A stretch of 64,000 nucleotides of DNA from Pseudomonas arsenicoxydans. GTDB taxonomy: Bacteria > Pseudomonadota > Gammaproteobacteria > Pseudomonadales > Pseudomonadaceae. The translations under genes and the position numbers were made by a program. Where the stretch lies: contig NZ_RCZE01000002.1 of NCBI RefSeq assembly GCF_006438915.1, positions 65,144 to 129,143 of the forward strand. Reading direction: 5' to 3'. Shown one piece after another: positions 46,240 to 56,170 of this stretch (positions are counted from its first letter, which is position 1; each line of letters opens with the position of its first letter). The notes beneath the pieces were generated by a model that was not told the origin of the DNA, did not search any database, and worked only from the letters and a program-made list of their open reading frames with translations.

Positions 46240-47847
46240 TCAGTGCGCGCACGCATGCTTGAGTTCGATCAGTGTCACGCCGTTGCGCTTGAAGCCGTGG
46301 CGCAGATCGGTCTGCAGCTCGGCCAGGCTTTGCGGCTGGTTCACGGTGCAGCCGAACGCACGACCGAGGGCAGCGAAATCCGGGTTGCGTGGCAGTACGC
46401 CAATCGGTTCGATGTCGAGCCCGAGCATGTCGTCGCGAATCTGCCCCAGCGCGTCGTTGTTCCACAACAGCACCACCAGCGGGCTGTCGAGCTCTTCGAC
46501 AGCGGTCGCCAATTCTTGCGCGGTGTAGAGGAAACCACCGTCGCCGACCAACACCAGACCCGGCCGCTGCGGCGCGCCGAACTTGGCGCCGATGCCCGCC
46601 GGCAAGCCATACCCCAACGTGCCGTAGCCGGTGGGGTGCAACCAACTGCGCGGTGCCAGACTGTTGAAGGCGTAGTTGCCGGTGTAGGCCAGTTGGGTCA
46701 TGTCGGTGCTGATGAACGCATCGGTCGGCAACTCGGCGGCGATCCGGTCGAGAATTGCCTGGTGGATCGACTGTAATGGGCCGTGGCCGCTGGTCACGGC
46801 GTCACGCAAGGCCGCGACGGCAGCCATCGCCGCGCTGGCATCACGCGCGGTGGACGGCAGACGTTCCAGCAACGCGGCGAGGGTGTGTTGCGCATCGCCG
46901 TGCAACGCCACCGCGCACGGGTAGAAGTCGTTGAACTTGCGCGGGTCGATGTCCACGCGCAGCAGTTCGGCATTCAGCGGCAAACGTTCGCGCCAGAAAT
47001 CGGTGTCGGCCATTTCGGTGCCGACCGCCAGCACCACGTCGGCCTCGGCGATCAGGTTCCAGCCAGGTTCGACGCACAGGGTCGAGCCCGCGTTCAGCGG
47101 TGCATCCGGTGGCAACAAACCTTTGCCGGCGACGCTGGTGAACAGCGGCGCGGCCAGTCGGGTGCTGATATCTTGCAGTGCTTGCTGCGCATTCAACGCG
47201 CCACCACCGGCAATGATCATCGGCCGCTTGGCGTTTTGCAGCTTGGCCACGGCCTCGTCCAGCGCTGTGGTTGAGGCGGCGCCACGACCCGGGCGACGGA
47301 CCACGTCGTTGCTCCAGTCGCGGCTGATTTTTGCGGACAACACGTCCAGCGGCACCGAGATGTGCACCGGGCGCGGACGCTCGCTGTCGAACACCGCGTA
47401 GGCGCGGGCGATCAACTCGGGCAGGTCTTCGGCGCTCAACGCGACCGCCGAGAAGGCGGTGATCGGCGCGGTGATCGAGCGCTGGTCCTGGGTTTCGTGC
47501 AGGCACCCCCAACCCTTGCCGAGGCTGGCGGTGTGGTTGACGCTGGAAATCACCAGCATCGGAATCGAGTCGGCATAGGCCTGGCCGATGCCAGTCGCGG
47601 CATTGGTCACGCCGGGGCCGGTGATGATGAAGCACACGCCCGGTTTGCCACTGACCCGTGCGTAGCCGTCGGCCATGAAACTGGCGCCTTGCTCGTGGCG
47701 GGTCAGGACGTGGCGAATGCCGCTGCCGGGCAGGCCGCGATACAACTCCAGCGTGTGCACGCCGGGAATCCCGAACACGGTGTCGACGCCGTAGTTGGCC
47801 AGCAGACGCACCAGGGCCTGGCCGCCGGTCAATGTTGTGGTTTGCAT
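46240..47847 (-). CDS. aruI: 2-ketoarginine decarboxylase (thiamine diphosphate enzyme)
   Basis: A 535-residue ThDP enzyme of the acetolactate synthase fold. The catalytic Glu is in RHEQGASFMADGYAR, and the ThDP-Mg motif is VGDGGFLYTAQELATAVE followed by LLWNND. AruI decarboxylates 2-ketoarginine (5-guanidino-2-oxopentanoate) to 4-guanidinobutyraldehyde. The ATG at 47847 has GAGG 8 nt upstream and was preferred over a TTG at 47871. It starts 10 nt after the acyl-CoA synthetase gene. There is no small regulatory IlvH-like subunit, as expected for a decarboxylase. Confidence 0.86.
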   Translation of the reverse strand: MQTTTLTGGQALVRLLANYGVDTVFGIPGVHTLELYRGLPGSGIRHVLTRHEQGASFMADGYARVSGKPGVCFIITGPGVTNAATGIGQAYADSIPMLVISSVNHTASLGKGWGCLHETQDQRSITAPITAFSAVALSAEDLPELIARAYAVFDSERPRPVHISVPLDVLSAKISRDWSNDVVRRPGRGAASTTALDEAVAKLQNAKRPMIIAGGGALNAQQALQDISTRLAAPLFTSVAGKGLLPPDAPLNAGSTLCVEPGWNLIAEADVVLAVGTEMADTDFWRERLPLNAELLRVDIDPRKFNDFYPCAVALHGDAQHTLAALLERLPSTARDASAAMAAVAALRDAVTSGHGPLQSIHQAILDRIAAELPTDAFISTDMTQLAYTGNYAFNSLAPRSWLHPTGYGTLGYGLPAGIGAKFGAPQRPGLVLVGDGGFLYTAQELATAVEELDSPLVVLLWNNDALGQIRDDMLGLDIEPIGVLPRNPDFAALGRAFGCTVNQPQSLAELQTDLRHGFKRNGVTLIELKHACAH

Positions 47848-47857
47848 GTTCACATCC

Positions 47858-49957
47858 TCACTCGTGGCCAAGGCGAATCAACGCATCGACCGCAGTCGTG
47901 CCAGCGGCACCGACCAACAATGGGTTCACATCGAGTTCCAGCAACTGCCCGGCGTTCTCGCAGGCGTAGTCGGCCACCGCACGGATCGCCGCGACCAGCG
48001 AATCCAGGTCCGCCGCTTCGCGACCGCGAAAGCCTTGCAGCAATGCGGCACTGCGCAGGCTCAAAACAGCCTTGCGGATGGCGCCGTCGGTGGTCGGCAA
48101 CAGCAGGCTGCGACTGTCCTTGAGCAACTCCACCAGAATCCCGCCAGCGCCGATGACCAGGGCCAGGCCAAAGTCGTTTTCGCGCTTGATGCCGACGATC
48201 AATTCAGCCAGCGGCGGCTTGGCCATCGGCTCCAGCAGCACTTGATCGAACGGCACCTGCGGTGCGTACTCGGCAATGCTTGCGCGCATTTTTTCCAGGG
48301 CGGCGCTCAGGGCGGTGGCGTCCTTGATATTCAACGTCACGGCGCCGGCTTCGGTTTTGTGTGGAAGTTGCGTGCTGACCGCCTTCAGAACCAGCGGATA
48401 ACCCAACACGTTGGCGTTACTCAGCGCGTTGTCCGGCGTGCTCAAGACGCCGTTGGGCGTCGGCAGGCCAAAGGCGCGCAATGCTTTTTTCGACTCCCAC
48501 TCGTTGAGCAGGCGTCCTTCGCCGACCAAAGCGTGCGGACAGTGCGGCACCAGCGCCGATTCACCGAGCGCCAGCAGCGCCTGACGATTGCGCTGATAAC
48601 CGGCGATTCGCCCCCACGCCGCCAAGCCATCCTCAACGCCTTGCAGCGCTGCCACGCCCTGCACATGCAGACGTTCACGGGCGTGGACCGGCAGCAATTC
48701 GGGAAACGCCGAGGTGACGAAACCGGTCTTGCCGTGGCGTACCAATGCGGCGCAATACAGCTCCAGCAGTAGGTCGCATTCCTTGCGCTCACCGGTGAAC
48801 TCAGCCGGGTAATCGAGCACCAGCATCGCGGCGTCGGCTTCGGTGCGCAGGGCGCTGTCGAGCATGCGGTTCAAGGCTTCGCCGTCGCCCCAGATCGCCG
48901 TGGTGAAGTCCAGCGGATTGACCAGGTTGGCGTAGGTGGGCAGCACCTGCGCCAGTTCTCCGACCTGGCCTTCGTCGAGCTTGGGCAGGCTCAAGTCATT
49001 GCGTTCGGCGTAGTCGGCAATCAACCCGGCATCACCACCGGAACAGGCCAACGCGATCAGGCTGTTGCCCGCCGGCAACTGGCCGCACGCCGCGGCTTTC
49101 AGGGTTTCGACAAAACTCACTGGGCCACTGACGCGGATCACGCCGAGGCGCGCAAACAAACTGTCGTACAGCGCATCGGAGCCGGACAGCGAACTGGTGT
49201 GACTGAGCGCCAGTTCGGCACCGATCTGCGACACGCCGGTTTTCAGGGCGATGATCGGGATGCCTTTCTCCAGCGCCTTGTGGGCGGCGCGGGCGAATCC
49301 CGGCACGTTTTTCAGGCCTTCGAGGTGCAAGCCGATGGCCGTGACGCGCGGCTCATCGAGCAACACGTCCATCAATTCAGCGATGCCCAATTGCGCCTGA
49401 TTGCCGACGGACGCCATGTAGGCCACTGGCAACGAACGGTCGCTCATCGACAGGTTGTAGGCGAAGTTGCCGCTCTGGGTCAGCACGGCGACGCCCTTCT
49501 CCACCGGTTTGCCGCCATGAGCCACCGGCCACAGCGCGGAGCTGTGCAAGTAGTCGAGCAAGCCGTAGCAGTTGGGGCCGAGCAACGCCATGTTGCCAGC
49601 GGCTTTGAGTAATTGTTGCTGCAAGGCCTGGCCTTCAGCGCCGGTTTCGGCAAACCCGGAGGCATAGCAAATCGCTCCGCCTGCGCCCTTGGCCGCCAGT
49701 TCGGCGACGCAGGTCAGGGTCAGTTCACGGTTGGTCGCGATGAACACCGCGTCCGGGCCGCACGGCAGTTCGGCGATGCTGCGTACACACGGCACGCCTT
49801 CAAGTGTGTCGTGCTGCGGATTGACCAGCCACATCTCGCCTTGGTAGCCACCTTCGGCGCAGCGCTTGAGCGCGCGAGCCATGCTGCGGCCACCGACAAA
49901 CGCCAGATGGCGCGGTGCGAGCAGGCGTTTAAGGTTGTCACGAATCGTCTGCGACAT
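47858..49957 (-). CDS. NDP-forming acyl-CoA synthetase (acetate--CoA ligase family)
   Basis: A 699-residue protein with the fused architecture of NDP-forming acyl-CoA synthetases: CoA-binding domain (residues ~1-130; LLAPRHLAFVGGRSMARALK), succinyl-CoA-ligase-like domains (~145-430), and an ATP-grasp domain at the C-terminus (LGYPLVLKAVSTQLPHKTEAGAV). It would activate a carboxylate with ATP and CoA. GGAGAA precedes the ATG. It is sandwiched between the acyl-CoA dehydrogenase and aruI genes, so its acid may derive from arginine. The substrate is not known. Confidence 0.84.
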   Translation of the reverse strand: MSQTIRDNLKRLLAPRHLAFVGGRSMARALKRCAEGGYQGEMWLVNPQHDTLEGVPCVRSIAELPCGPDAVFIATNRELTLTCVAELAAKGAGGAICYASGFAETGAEGQALQQQLLKAAGNMALLGPNCYGLLDYLHSSALWPVAHGGKPVEKGVAVLTQSGNFAYNLSMSDRSLPVAYMASVGNQAQLGIAELMDVLLDEPRVTAIGLHLEGLKNVPGFARAAHKALEKGIPIIALKTGVSQIGAELALSHTSSLSGSDALYDSLFARLGVIRVSGPVSFVETLKAAACGQLPAGNSLIALACSGGDAGLIADYAERNDLSLPKLDEGQVGELAQVLPTYANLVNPLDFTTAIWGDGEALNRMLDSALRTEADAAMLVLDYPAEFTGERKECDLLLELYCAALVRHGKTGFVTSAFPELLPVHARERLHVQGVAALQGVEDGLAAWGRIAGYQRNRQALLALGESALVPHCPHALVGEGRLLNEWESKKALRAFGLPTPNGVLSTPDNALSNANVLGYPLVLKAVSTQLPHKTEAGAVTLNIKDATALSAALEKMRASIAEYAPQVPFDQVLLEPMAKPPLAELIVGIKRENDFGLALVIGAGGILVELLKDSRSLLLPTTDGAIRKAVLSLRSAALLQGFRGREAADLDSLVAAIRAVADYACENAGQLLELDVNPLLVGAAGTTAVDALIRLGHE

Positions 49958-49975
49958 AAAAATTCTCCGGGCCGA

Positions 49976-51136
49976 TCAGCGCAACAGCGGCCGCAGTAAT
50001 TCGCGGGAAATGATGTGGCGCTGGATCTCCGAGGTGCCTTCCCAGACCCGCTCGATCCGCGCGTTACGCCAGATGCGTTCCACCGGGCATTCATCCATCA
50101 GGCCCATGCCGCCGAAAATCTGCACCGCCTCATCGGCGACCTTGCCGAGCACTTCACTGGCGAACAGTTTGGCCATGCCGGCCTCGCCATCGGTCATGGT
50201 GCCCTGGTCCATTTTCCACGCGGTGTGCAAGGTCAGCAGTTCGGCCGCGCGGATCTGCGTGACCATGTCGGCGAGCTTGAACGAGACACCTTGATAGGTA
50301 CCGATCGGCTGGCCGAACTGCTTGCGATCCGCCGCCCATTGCAGCGACACATCCAGTGCCCGTTGCGCCTGACCGACGCAGTTGGCGGCAACCATGACGC
50401 GCCCGGCGGTCAGCCAGGCGTTGGCCACGTCCCAGCCCTTGCCGACTTCACCGAGCACTTTGGAAGCGGGGACGCGGCAGTCGTCGAAGAACATTTCGTA
50501 GGTGTGGTAGCCACGGTTGCTCACGCACTTCGGACCACGGCGGATGGTCATGCCCGGCGTGTTGCGGTCGACCAGGAACGAGGTCACGGCATTGCGTTGG
50601 CGGCCGTTGTGTTCGTAGGTGTCGGTGACCGCGAAGACAATGGCGAAATCGGCGTGGCCGGCGTGGCTGATGAAGTGTTTGCTGCCATTCAAAATGAAGT
50701 CATCACCGTCGCGGACGGCACGGGTCTTGATCGCGTTCGCATCGGAACCGGCACCCGGTTCGGTCAGCGCGAAGCAGTCGATTTTCTCACCCTGGATGCA
50801 CGGCAACAGGTAGTCGTTGATCTGATCACCCGTGCAGGCCATGAGGATTTTCGACGGCCGTGCGACGAACACATGCAGCGCCCATGAGACCTTCGACAGT
50901 TCACGTTCGATCAATGCCTGCGACAGGTAGTCCAGACCACCGCCACCGACTTCTTCCGGCATGTTGAAAGCATAGAAACCGGCGGCGATGGCCTTGCCGC
51001 GAATCTGCGCCGCCAGCTCCGGGGAGACTTCGTCGGCACGGTCGACCGCTTCCTCATGGGGCAACAGTTCCTTGGCGACAAAACTGCGTACCGCGTCCAC
51101 CAACATTTCTTGTTCTTGGGTCAGTTGGAAATTCAT
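49976..51136 (-). CDS. Acyl-CoA dehydrogenase
   Basis: A 386-residue FAD-dependent acyl-CoA dehydrogenase. Seen are CFALTEPGAGSDANAIKT, the FAD site FILNGSKHFISHAG, and the catalytic Glu in VWEGTSEIQRHIISRELL near the C-terminus. It would introduce a 2,3-double bond in a short acyl-CoA. The ATG at 51136 gives MNFQLTQEQEML, the usual start. It is the second gene of the aru-linked operon, 41 nt after the enoyl-CoA hydratase and 18 nt before the acyl-CoA synthetase. Confidence 0.9.
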   Translation of the reverse strand: MNFQLTQEQEMLVDAVRSFVAKELLPHEEAVDRADEVSPELAAQIRGKAIAAGFYAFNMPEEVGGGGLDYLSQALIERELSKVSWALHVFVARPSKILMACTGDQINDYLLPCIQGEKIDCFALTEPGAGSDANAIKTRAVRDGDDFILNGSKHFISHAGHADFAIVFAVTDTYEHNGRQRNAVTSFLVDRNTPGMTIRRGPKCVSNRGYHTYEMFFDDCRVPASKVLGEVGKGWDVANAWLTAGRVMVAANCVGQAQRALDVSLQWAADRKQFGQPIGTYQGVSFKLADMVTQIRAAELLTLHTAWKMDQGTMTDGEAGMAKLFASEVLGKVADEAVQIFGGMGLMDECPVERIWRNARIERVWEGTSEIQRHIISRELLRPLLR

Positions 51137-51177
51137 GGGGCTACCTGTTGTTCGTGTGCTGGAGGTGGTGTCGGGGC

Positions 51178-51969
51178 TTAGCGACCGATGAATCGGGCCG
51201 GGCGTTTTTCGATGGAGGCGCGCAGGGCTTCGTTGCCGTCTTCGCTGCGACCGCACAACAGGCCGGCGGCGAGTTCGGCTTGCAGTTGCTCGGGCAGGCT
51301 GCGCTGGGCGCCTTCACGCATGAGTTTTTTGGTCTGGGCGAACGCGAAGGTCGGGCCATTGGCCAGGCGGGTGGCCAGTTCGGTGGCGACGTCGAACAGT
51401 TGCTCATCCCCGCAGACTTCGCCGACCAGGCCGGCGGCCAGAGCACGATCAGCACCCCACAATTCGTCGAGGAACAGCAGGCGTTTGGCTTGTTCGGTGC
51501 CGATCAGCCGTGGCAGATGCCAACTGGCACCGGCGTCCGGCGAGTAGGCCATGCTGGTGTAACCGGCCTTGAAGCGCGCCGATTGCGCAGCGATGCGCAA
51601 GTCGCAGCACAGCGTCAGGTCCATGCCGGCGCCGACGGCGGTGCCGTTGATGGCGGCAATGGTCGGTTTTTCCAGGCTGTACAAACGGCTCATCAAAGCG
51701 TGAGCGGTTTCGGTCCAGCCGTAGGTTTCGAGGGCGCCACGGGCTTCCGCTTCGGCCCACTCGGCGAGGTCGGCACCGGCACAGAAGCTGCGACCGCTGC
51801 CGGTCAACACAACGACGCGCACGGCGGGGTCGGCGTTGAATTGGTCCAGCAAGGCGTGGAGGTTTTTCAGGGTCGGGATGTCCAGCGCATTGCGCTGGGC
51901 GGTGCGATTGAGGGTGATCCAGGCAATGCCGGCTTCGACCTGACTGAGCAGAGAAGATTGAGTAGTCAT
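51178..51969 (-). CDS. Enoyl-CoA hydratase/isomerase family protein
   Basis: A 263-residue crotonase-fold protein. The oxyanion-hole regions are SFCAGADLAEWA and INGTAVGAGMDLTLCCDLRIAA. The block YSPDAGASWHLPRLIG resembles PaaG-type isomerases more than classic hydratases, so isomerase activity is possible. It is the first gene of the operon leading through acyl-CoA dehydrogenase and acyl-CoA synthetase to aruI-aruH. A palindrome resembling a TetR operator lies 52-71 nt upstream. Confidence 0.88.
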   Translation of the reverse strand: MTTQSSLLSQVEAGIAWITLNRTAQRNALDIPTLKNLHALLDQFNADPAVRVVVLTGSGRSFCAGADLAEWAEAEARGALETYGWTETAHALMSRLYSLEKPTIAAINGTAVGAGMDLTLCCDLRIAAQSARFKAGYTSMAYSPDAGASWHLPRLIGTEQAKRLLFLDELWGADRALAAGLVGEVCGDEQLFDVATELATRLANGPTFAFAQTKKLMREGAQRSLPEQLQAELAAGLLCGRSEDGNEALRASIEKRPARFIGR

Positions 51970-52020
51970 GCGAATCCTCGAATTATTGTGATTGGTCTGA
52001 GGTGGTGCGACTTGAAGCCA

Positions 52021-52040
52021 TACTAAACGAGTGTTCAGTA
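52021..52040. promoter_or_regulatory. TetR-type operator candidate upstream of the aru-linked operon
   Basis: The 20-bp site TACTAAAC-GAGT-GTTCAGTA is a palindrome with 8-bp arms that pair at all but one position on each side. It lies 52 nt upstream of the first gene of the operon, within the expected promoter region. TetR regulators of acyl-CoA and amino acid catabolism bind sites of this kind. Confidence 0.6.
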
Positions 52041-52187
52041 AGGCGGCAATCGGCAGGAAAATTAGCTGTAACAGCTTAAAAATCTGTCTATCTGTTTGAA
52101 TTTAACGGATTTATTTTATTCAGTCGGCGCCATGAGGATGACGCTGTTACAACTTCGAACAACTGCCTACAGCCCGCCGCAAAACAA

Positions 52188-52280
52188 CTGTGGGAGCGGG
52201 CTTGCTCGCGAAGAGGGCCTGTCAGTCAACATTGATGTCAACTGACAGGCCCTCTCCGCGAGCAAACCCGCTCCCACAGG
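52188..52280. repeat. REPIN with a partly decayed right arm
   Basis: The left arm TGTGGGAGCGGGCTTGCTCG is intact. The right arm has CTCCGCGAGCAAACCCGCTC, two changes from the usual core. An inner inverted repeat GGGCCTGTCAGT/ACTGACAGGCCC also pairs. Confidence 0.88.
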
Positions 52281-52302
52281 TAATGCGTTTTGAATCAGGG
52301 AA

Positions 52303-53715
52303 TTAAACGGTGGGCAAACTCGGCGCCAGCACCGCTTCGCGCTTGCGATGAATCAGGAAGTACGCGCCATAACACAGCGCAATAAATCCAAAGCCCCAGT
52401 ACAGCGAAGGCCGTTGCGTTTCATCCAGCGCCAGGAACACAAACAGCGAGCAGCACAACGCGATGCACGTCAGCGGCAGCAGCGGGAACCACGGCGCGCG
52501 GTATTTCAGGTCGCTGAGCTTGCCGCCATCACGCAGATAGGCCCTGCGAAATTTGTACTGCGCCAGCGCAATCACAATCCAGGTCACCGTGCCAGACATA
52601 CCACTCACCGCCATCAACACCATGAACAGCGTGTCCGCCGCGACAAAACTGGTCATCAGCGACACCAGCGCAAAGCACAAGGTGATGCTCAGCGCCCGCA
52701 GTGGAACGCCGCGCTTGCTCAAGGGCGACAGGCTTTTCGGCGCCATGCCGGTCTTCGACATCGCCCACAGAATGCGCGTAGAGGCATACAGGCCGGAGTT
52801 GCCCACCGACAAAATCGCCGTGAGAATCACGAAGTTCATCAGGTCAGCGGCATAAGGAATGCCGACCATGTCGAACACCTGCACGAACGGACTTTCCATC
52901 AACCCGGCCTGCTGCCACGGCACAATTGCCGACAACACCACAATCGCCAGCACATAGAAAATCAACACGCGAAACACCACGTTGCGCACTGCGCGCGGGA
53001 TGCTTTTCTCCGGCTGATCGGTTTCGCCAGCGGCCACGCCCATGATTTCGCAGCCCTGAAACGCGTAGACCACGGTCATCATCACCGCGAACACTGCTGA
53101 CAGGCCGTTGGGGAACAGTGAGTCGCCGATCAGGTTGCTCGTCATCGGCGCCGGTGCACCGCTGGTCAGCGGGATGGCGCCGAAGATCACCAGCACGCCG
53201 ACGACGATAAAGCCAAGGATCGCCGCGACCTTGATTCCGGAGAACCAGTATTCCGCTTCACCGAAGGCGCGGGTCGCCAGTGCGTTCAAACCGAACAGCA
53301 CCACCACGAACAGCGCCGACCAATACCAGATCGGCACCGCCGGAAACCAGCGCGTCATCAACATGCCCGCCGCCGTGAACTCCAGACCCACGGTGGTCGC
53401 CCAGCTCATCCAGTACACCCAACCGATCATGAAGCCGGTGGCCGGCCCGATGAATTTGGTCGCGTGGGTCTGGAACGAGCCGGACACCGGCATTTGCACG
53501 GACAGTTCGCCCAGGCAGACCATCACCAGGTACATCAGAAAACCGGCGACCAGATACGCCAGAATCGCCCCCACCGGCCCGCCCTGGTTGATCGTCACGC
53601 CGGAGCCCATGAACAGCCCGGTGCCGATCACGCCGCCCAGCGACAACATGAAAATGTGCCGGCTTTTCAGGGCGCGGGTGAGTTGGATGCCTTTGGTTTC
53701 GGTAGATTCGTTCAT
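52303..53715 (-). CDS. Amino acid permease (APC superfamily, AAT family)
   Basis: A 470-residue permease with twelve membrane segments. The N-terminal MLSLGGVIGTGLFMGSG and GLGELSVQMPVSGSF-type block are signatures of the AAT family of proton-coupled amino acid importers. It lies upstream of the arginine catabolic operon and downstream of the AruR/AruS-type genes; an amino acid permease lies in the matching place in P. aeruginosa. Arginine or lysine is a reasonable but untested substrate. Confidence 0.86.
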   Translation of the reverse strand: MNESTETKGIQLTRALKSRHIFMLSLGGVIGTGLFMGSGVTINQGGPVGAILAYLVAGFLMYLVMVCLGELSVQMPVSGSFQTHATKFIGPATGFMIGWVYWMSWATTVGLEFTAAGMLMTRWFPAVPIWYWSALFVVVLFGLNALATRAFGEAEYWFSGIKVAAILGFIVVGVLVIFGAIPLTSGAPAPMTSNLIGDSLFPNGLSAVFAVMMTVVYAFQGCEIMGVAAGETDQPEKSIPRAVRNVVFRVLIFYVLAIVVLSAIVPWQQAGLMESPFVQVFDMVGIPYAADLMNFVILTAILSVGNSGLYASTRILWAMSKTGMAPKSLSPLSKRGVPLRALSITLCFALVSLMTSFVAADTLFMVLMAVSGMSGTVTWIVIALAQYKFRRAYLRDGGKLSDLKYRAPWFPLLPLTCIALCCSLFVFLALDETQRPSLYWGFGFIALCYGAYFLIHRKREAVLAPSLPTV

Positions 53716-53908
53716 GTCCGCACCTCAATAATCAGCAAGGGATGCGGCATGGCGCGGGGAAGGTTCAGCTTTACGGCAGTTCATTATTATTATCTCCAAT
53801 AAGCTTCGAAGACCGCGCTGTGGCGGTTGCCTCGATTATTGGAAGCGCATGTAAGGTCTGGTTGACCGTAAAGATCGAAGTTGTAAAAAGTCGTAACGAA
53901 CTTGTATC

Positions 53909-56170
53909 TCAGCGGCGCAAAAGGTCCGCCAGCGTCTGCTGCGAGACTCTCAGTTGCTCCTGAACCTTAGGCGCCAGCGCCCGCAATGCCGACTCGTCGT
54001 TGACCATCGCGGCCTCTTCCAACGCGCGCAACACATTGGCCAAACCGCGAAAGCCCAGTGAGTCGCTGCTACCGGCCAGTCGATGCGCCAGGTGGGCGAC
54101 TTCAGTGCAGTCGTCGGCCTCGATGGCTTCAGTGAGTGCGTCGCGATGCTGATTGATCGAGTCGCGCAACACCGCCAGCAAGCCCTGAAGTTTCTGTTCA
54201 CCGAGCAAGGCGCGATGGGTGTCCAGCAGCGGCCAATCCATCGCCTCGTCATCCGGTTGTGGCGTGGACACCGGCAATTGCCCGGCCAGCGCTTTTCGCA
54301 GGTTTTCGAGCTTCAGCGGCTTGGCGAGAATGCCATCCATCCCGGCCTCCAGATAACCGCGCATCAAGGTCGGCTGCACGCTGGCGGTCAAAGCGAAGAT
54401 CCGCGTCCGACGGTTCGGGCCTTGGTTGTGGCGGATCAGTTTGCACAGCTCGACGCCGCTGATGCCCGGCAGGTGCACATCGAGCAGGATCAAATCGAAG
54501 GCCTGCCCGGCACAGTGCGCCAGCGCCTGTTCGCCTTCTTCGGCTAGCCAGACCTGATGCCCGTCGCGCTGCAACAAACCGCTGACCACCTCGCGGTTCA
54601 GCGCCACATCCTCGACCACCAGCACCTTCAGCGCCTGCACGGATTCGCTGCTCTGCGCGACCGTGGTGATGCCGGTAGACGCCTGCAAGGTCAGTTCGAA
54701 CCAGAAACAACTGCCCCGCCCGACTTCACTTTCAACACCGATCCGTCCGCCCAATTGCTCGACCAGGTGTTTGCTGATCGCCAGCCCTAGCCCGGTTCCA
54801 CCAAAGCGTTGCGCCACCTCTTCGCTGGCCTGGGTGAAGCGCTCGAAAATCTTTTCCTGCATGGCCGCAGCGATGCCGATGCCGTTGTCCGTCACGCTCA
54901 CGCGCAGCCGTTGTCCGGTCTGTTCCGGACCTTGAGCAAGCAGCGCGACGTCGACCTCAACCTTGCCGCCTTCGGTGAACTTGATCGCGTTGGCCAGCAA
55001 GTTACTCAGCACCTGACGCAAGAATTGCTCGGCCCCATGATGCCGCTCGGCGACCCGTGGATCGATTCGACAGTGCAGCGTCGTGTCGTTGCTCAGCGCG
55101 CGCGGTTCCAGCAGGGTCAGCACCTCATCGAGCAGTTGCCGGATCGAGAAATCGACCGGTTCCGGATGGCTGACGCCCTCCTCCAATCGAGCGAAATACA
55201 GCACTTCATTGAGAATCGACAGCAGCCCTTCTCCCGCCTTGTACAGCGCATCCAGACGTTTACCGTCACGCTCATCCAGACGTGCGTCGCGCAGCAGTTC
55301 GGCCATGCCGAGAATGCCGTTGAGCGGTGTTCGCAACTCATGACTCATGGTCGCCAGAAAACGCGACTTGGCGAGGTTGGCGGCCTCGGCTTCGTCCTTG
55401 GCGCGCATCAGGCTGGCGGTGCGACGCTCGACCAGCCGGAGCAGTTCATCGCGGTTGTCTTGCAGGGCCAGCCGATCGGTTTCACGGCGGTCAATGTCAC
55501 TGAGAATCGCTCGGCGCATGTCGTCCAGCGCATGGGCCACGGTGTCGATTTCGTCTTCGTGGGCGTGGCGGCGCTTGTCCAGATGCAACGGCTCGTGCCA
55601 GTCACCGGCAGCGATGCGTCGGGCAAACTCGGCCATGACTTGCAGGTGTCGGGTGACCAAGCGGTAGAACAGCCCCGACAACGCCACGGCCAGACCGCAC
55701 AGAAACACGCTCATCCACAGCAGGCTGGTCAAACCGGTGGCGAACAGGCGCTGATGCACCGCACCCAGATCGGTGCTGACTTCCAACTGGCCCAAGTGCC
55801 GTTGCGGCCCGGTCGGCGGCTGATAATCCAATTCAAAACGCTCGATGCGTAACGGCCCGACCGGCTCGGCATTGCCTTGCAGCAAATCGAAATCGGGGCT
55901 GATCAGGTGCACCCGCGCCACATCGGAAAAATCCACCAGCCCGCGCAACTGCACGTTCAGTTGTTCCTGGTTCAAGTCCCAGAGACTGCGCTCCAGACTG
56001 GCCAGGTAACCGGCCCGAATCAGCTCCATGCGCGAGTCGATGTCGCGCATTTCGCGGCGGTATTCGAAGTACAGCTGCACGGTGCTCGCCAGCACGGTGA
56101 AACACAGGCTGAACAACAGAATGAACAGCAGCAAGCGCCGCAACAGGCCACCCGGACGCGCGCGGATCAT
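53909..56170 (-). CDS. aruS: Hybrid sensor histidine kinase, AruS-like
   Basis: A 753-residue hybrid kinase: a membrane segment ([17 protein letters not shown]), a periplasmic sensor (~30-165), a second membrane segment, HAMP (~185-245), a coiled coil, HisKA with H277 in [10 protein letters not shown], an ATPase domain ([15 protein letters not shown]), a receiver with D564 in LLDVHLPG, and a C-terminal HPt domain with H696 in AHRLAGSSD. Phosphate thus passes His-Asp-His before reaching the response regulator. Its ATG overlaps the stop of the periplasmic binding protein gene by 4 nt. The gene symbol rests on locus context. Confidence 0.84.
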   Translation of the reverse strand: MIRARPGGLLRRLLLFILLFSLCFTVLASTVQLYFEYRREMRDIDSRMELIRAGYLASLERSLWDLNQEQLNVQLRGLVDFSDVARVHLISPDFDLLQGNAEPVGPLRIERFELDYQPPTGPQRHLGQLEVSTDLGAVHQRLFATGLTSLLWMSVFLCGLAVALSGLFYRLVTRHLQVMAEFARRIAAGDWHEPLHLDKRRHAHEDEIDTVAHALDDMRRAILSDIDRRETDRLALQDNRDELLRLVERRTASLMRAKDEAEAANLAKSRFLATMSHELRTPLNGILGMAELLRDARLDERDGKRLDALYKAGEGLLSILNEVLYFARLEEGVSHPEPVDFSIRQLLDEVLTLLEPRALSNDTTLHCRIDPRVAERHHGAEQFLRQVLSNLLANAIKFTEGGKVEVDVALLAQGPEQTGQRLRVSVTDNGIGIAAAMQEKIFERFTQASEEVAQRFGGTGLGLAISKHLVEQLGGRIGVESEVGRGSCFWFELTLQASTGITTVAQSSESVQALKVLVVEDVALNREVVSGLLQRDGHQVWLAEEGEQALAHCAGQAFDLILLDVHLPGISGVELCKLIRHNQGPNRRTRIFALTASVQPTLMRGYLEAGMDGILAKPLKLENLRKALAGQLPVSTPQPDDEAMDWPLLDTHRALLGEQKLQGLLAVLRDSINQHRDALTEAIEADDCTEVAHLAHRLAGSSDSLGFRGLANVLRALEEAAMVNDESALRALAPKVQEQLRVSQQTLADLLRR

